DNA of 64,000 nucleotides from CAIXSC01 sp046349915 (GTDB taxonomy: Bacteria; Planctomycetota; Planctomycetia; Pirellulales; Pirellulaceae), in contig JAXMBL010000004.1 of assembly GCA_046349915.1 (NCBI GenBank), positions 806,001 through 870,000 of the forward strand. The letters are read 5' to 3'. Positions 63,883-64,000 of this stretch are shown one piece after another. The translations under genes were made by a program, and so were the position numbers. The stretch's first letter is position 1; every line of letters starts with the position of its first letter. The notes under the pieces are model-generated. The model was not told where the DNA came from. It ran no database searches and saw only the letters and a program-made list of their open reading frames with translations.

Positions 63883-64000
63883 GTACGCCGGACTTCTAGT
63901 CCGTCGCGCGTAGCCCGCTCACTTCGTGAGCGGTTAGCCGCGTGGCTGGCGAGCGTCGCTTGCCGCCAGCCAAACCTCGTCGCGGGCCGGATCGACAGAC
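63883..64000 (+). repeat. REP-like unit, cut by the window end
   Basis: A diverged A hairpin (GTACGCCGGACT-TCT-AGTCCGTCGCGC) at 63883, GTAG-B hairpin CCGCTCAC-TTC-GTGAGCGG at 63915-63933, and the spacer to 64000, where the next A hairpin (ATCGACAGAC) begins. The array continues outside. Confidence 0.85.

Overview
The window looks like chromosomal DNA from a planctomycete, most likely of the Pirellulales/Rhodopirellula type. This rests on the family content: a DUF1559 prepilin-like protein, DUF1501 and DUF1549/DUF1553/PSCyt1 proteins, large vWA and caspase-like membrane proteins, NagB-LmbE and TM2/GYF/zinc-ribbon proteins, weak Shine-Dalgarno sites, GC-rich coding and many dispersed hairpin repeats. 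No rRNA, tRNA, CRISPR array or intact prophage was found. Gene assignments come from reading motifs by eye; no database search was run.

Layout. 1-6548 (all minus): a partial alpha/beta hydrolase, signal peptidase I overlapping lepA by ATGA, a ROK sugar kinase, and a phosphatase/cytochrome-like lipoprotein. 6922-8208: a degenerate HUH-transposase-like gene, followed by a repeat-rich stretch (8205-8632) and a TM2-domain protein. 10038-18830 (plus): a TIM-barrel epimerase, an RbsB/RbsA/RbsC-type ABC transporter with an inflated permease, and an exported D-aminoacylase/glutamate-racemase fusion. 19020-30240 (minus): an HExxH secreted protein, an RND pump with its adaptor, and a Gfo/Idh - rhamnulokinase - formate-THF ligase run. 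30610-34537 (plus): small secreted proteins, thiS-thiG, and a DUF4430 + DUF6580 pair that may take up a vitamin. 35004-48504: a secreted Gly-Met-Pro protein, an HDAC-like deacetylase, DUF1501, a hypothetical gene bracketed by two repeat arrays, Nif3, DUF1549/DUF1553, another hypothetical gene and a cyclase-like toroid protein. 49107-56271 (minus): a two-gene unit of a PpiC-type lipoprotein and a 1798-residue caspase-like + vWA membrane protein. 56552-63868: a two-hydrolase fusion, a small lipoprotein, a DUF1559 prepilin, NagB-LmbE and thioredoxin.

The most striking system is a set of intergenic hairpin repeats. All 12 copies of the main hairpin (arms CCGCTCRC/GYGAGCGG) are preceded by GTAG, as are two unrelated hairpin families. 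That is the architecture of REP elements moved by RAYT (HUH) transposases. The main family forms 110-112 bp tandem arrays, shows compensating base changes in its stem, and supplies the stop codon and C-terminal residues of at least three genes. The one HUH-family gene in the window has lost its catalytic motif. Other strong candidates for new biology are the caspase-like/vWA protein with its PpiC partner, the secreted D-aminoacylase-racemase fusion, and the phosphatase-cytochrome lipoprotein.
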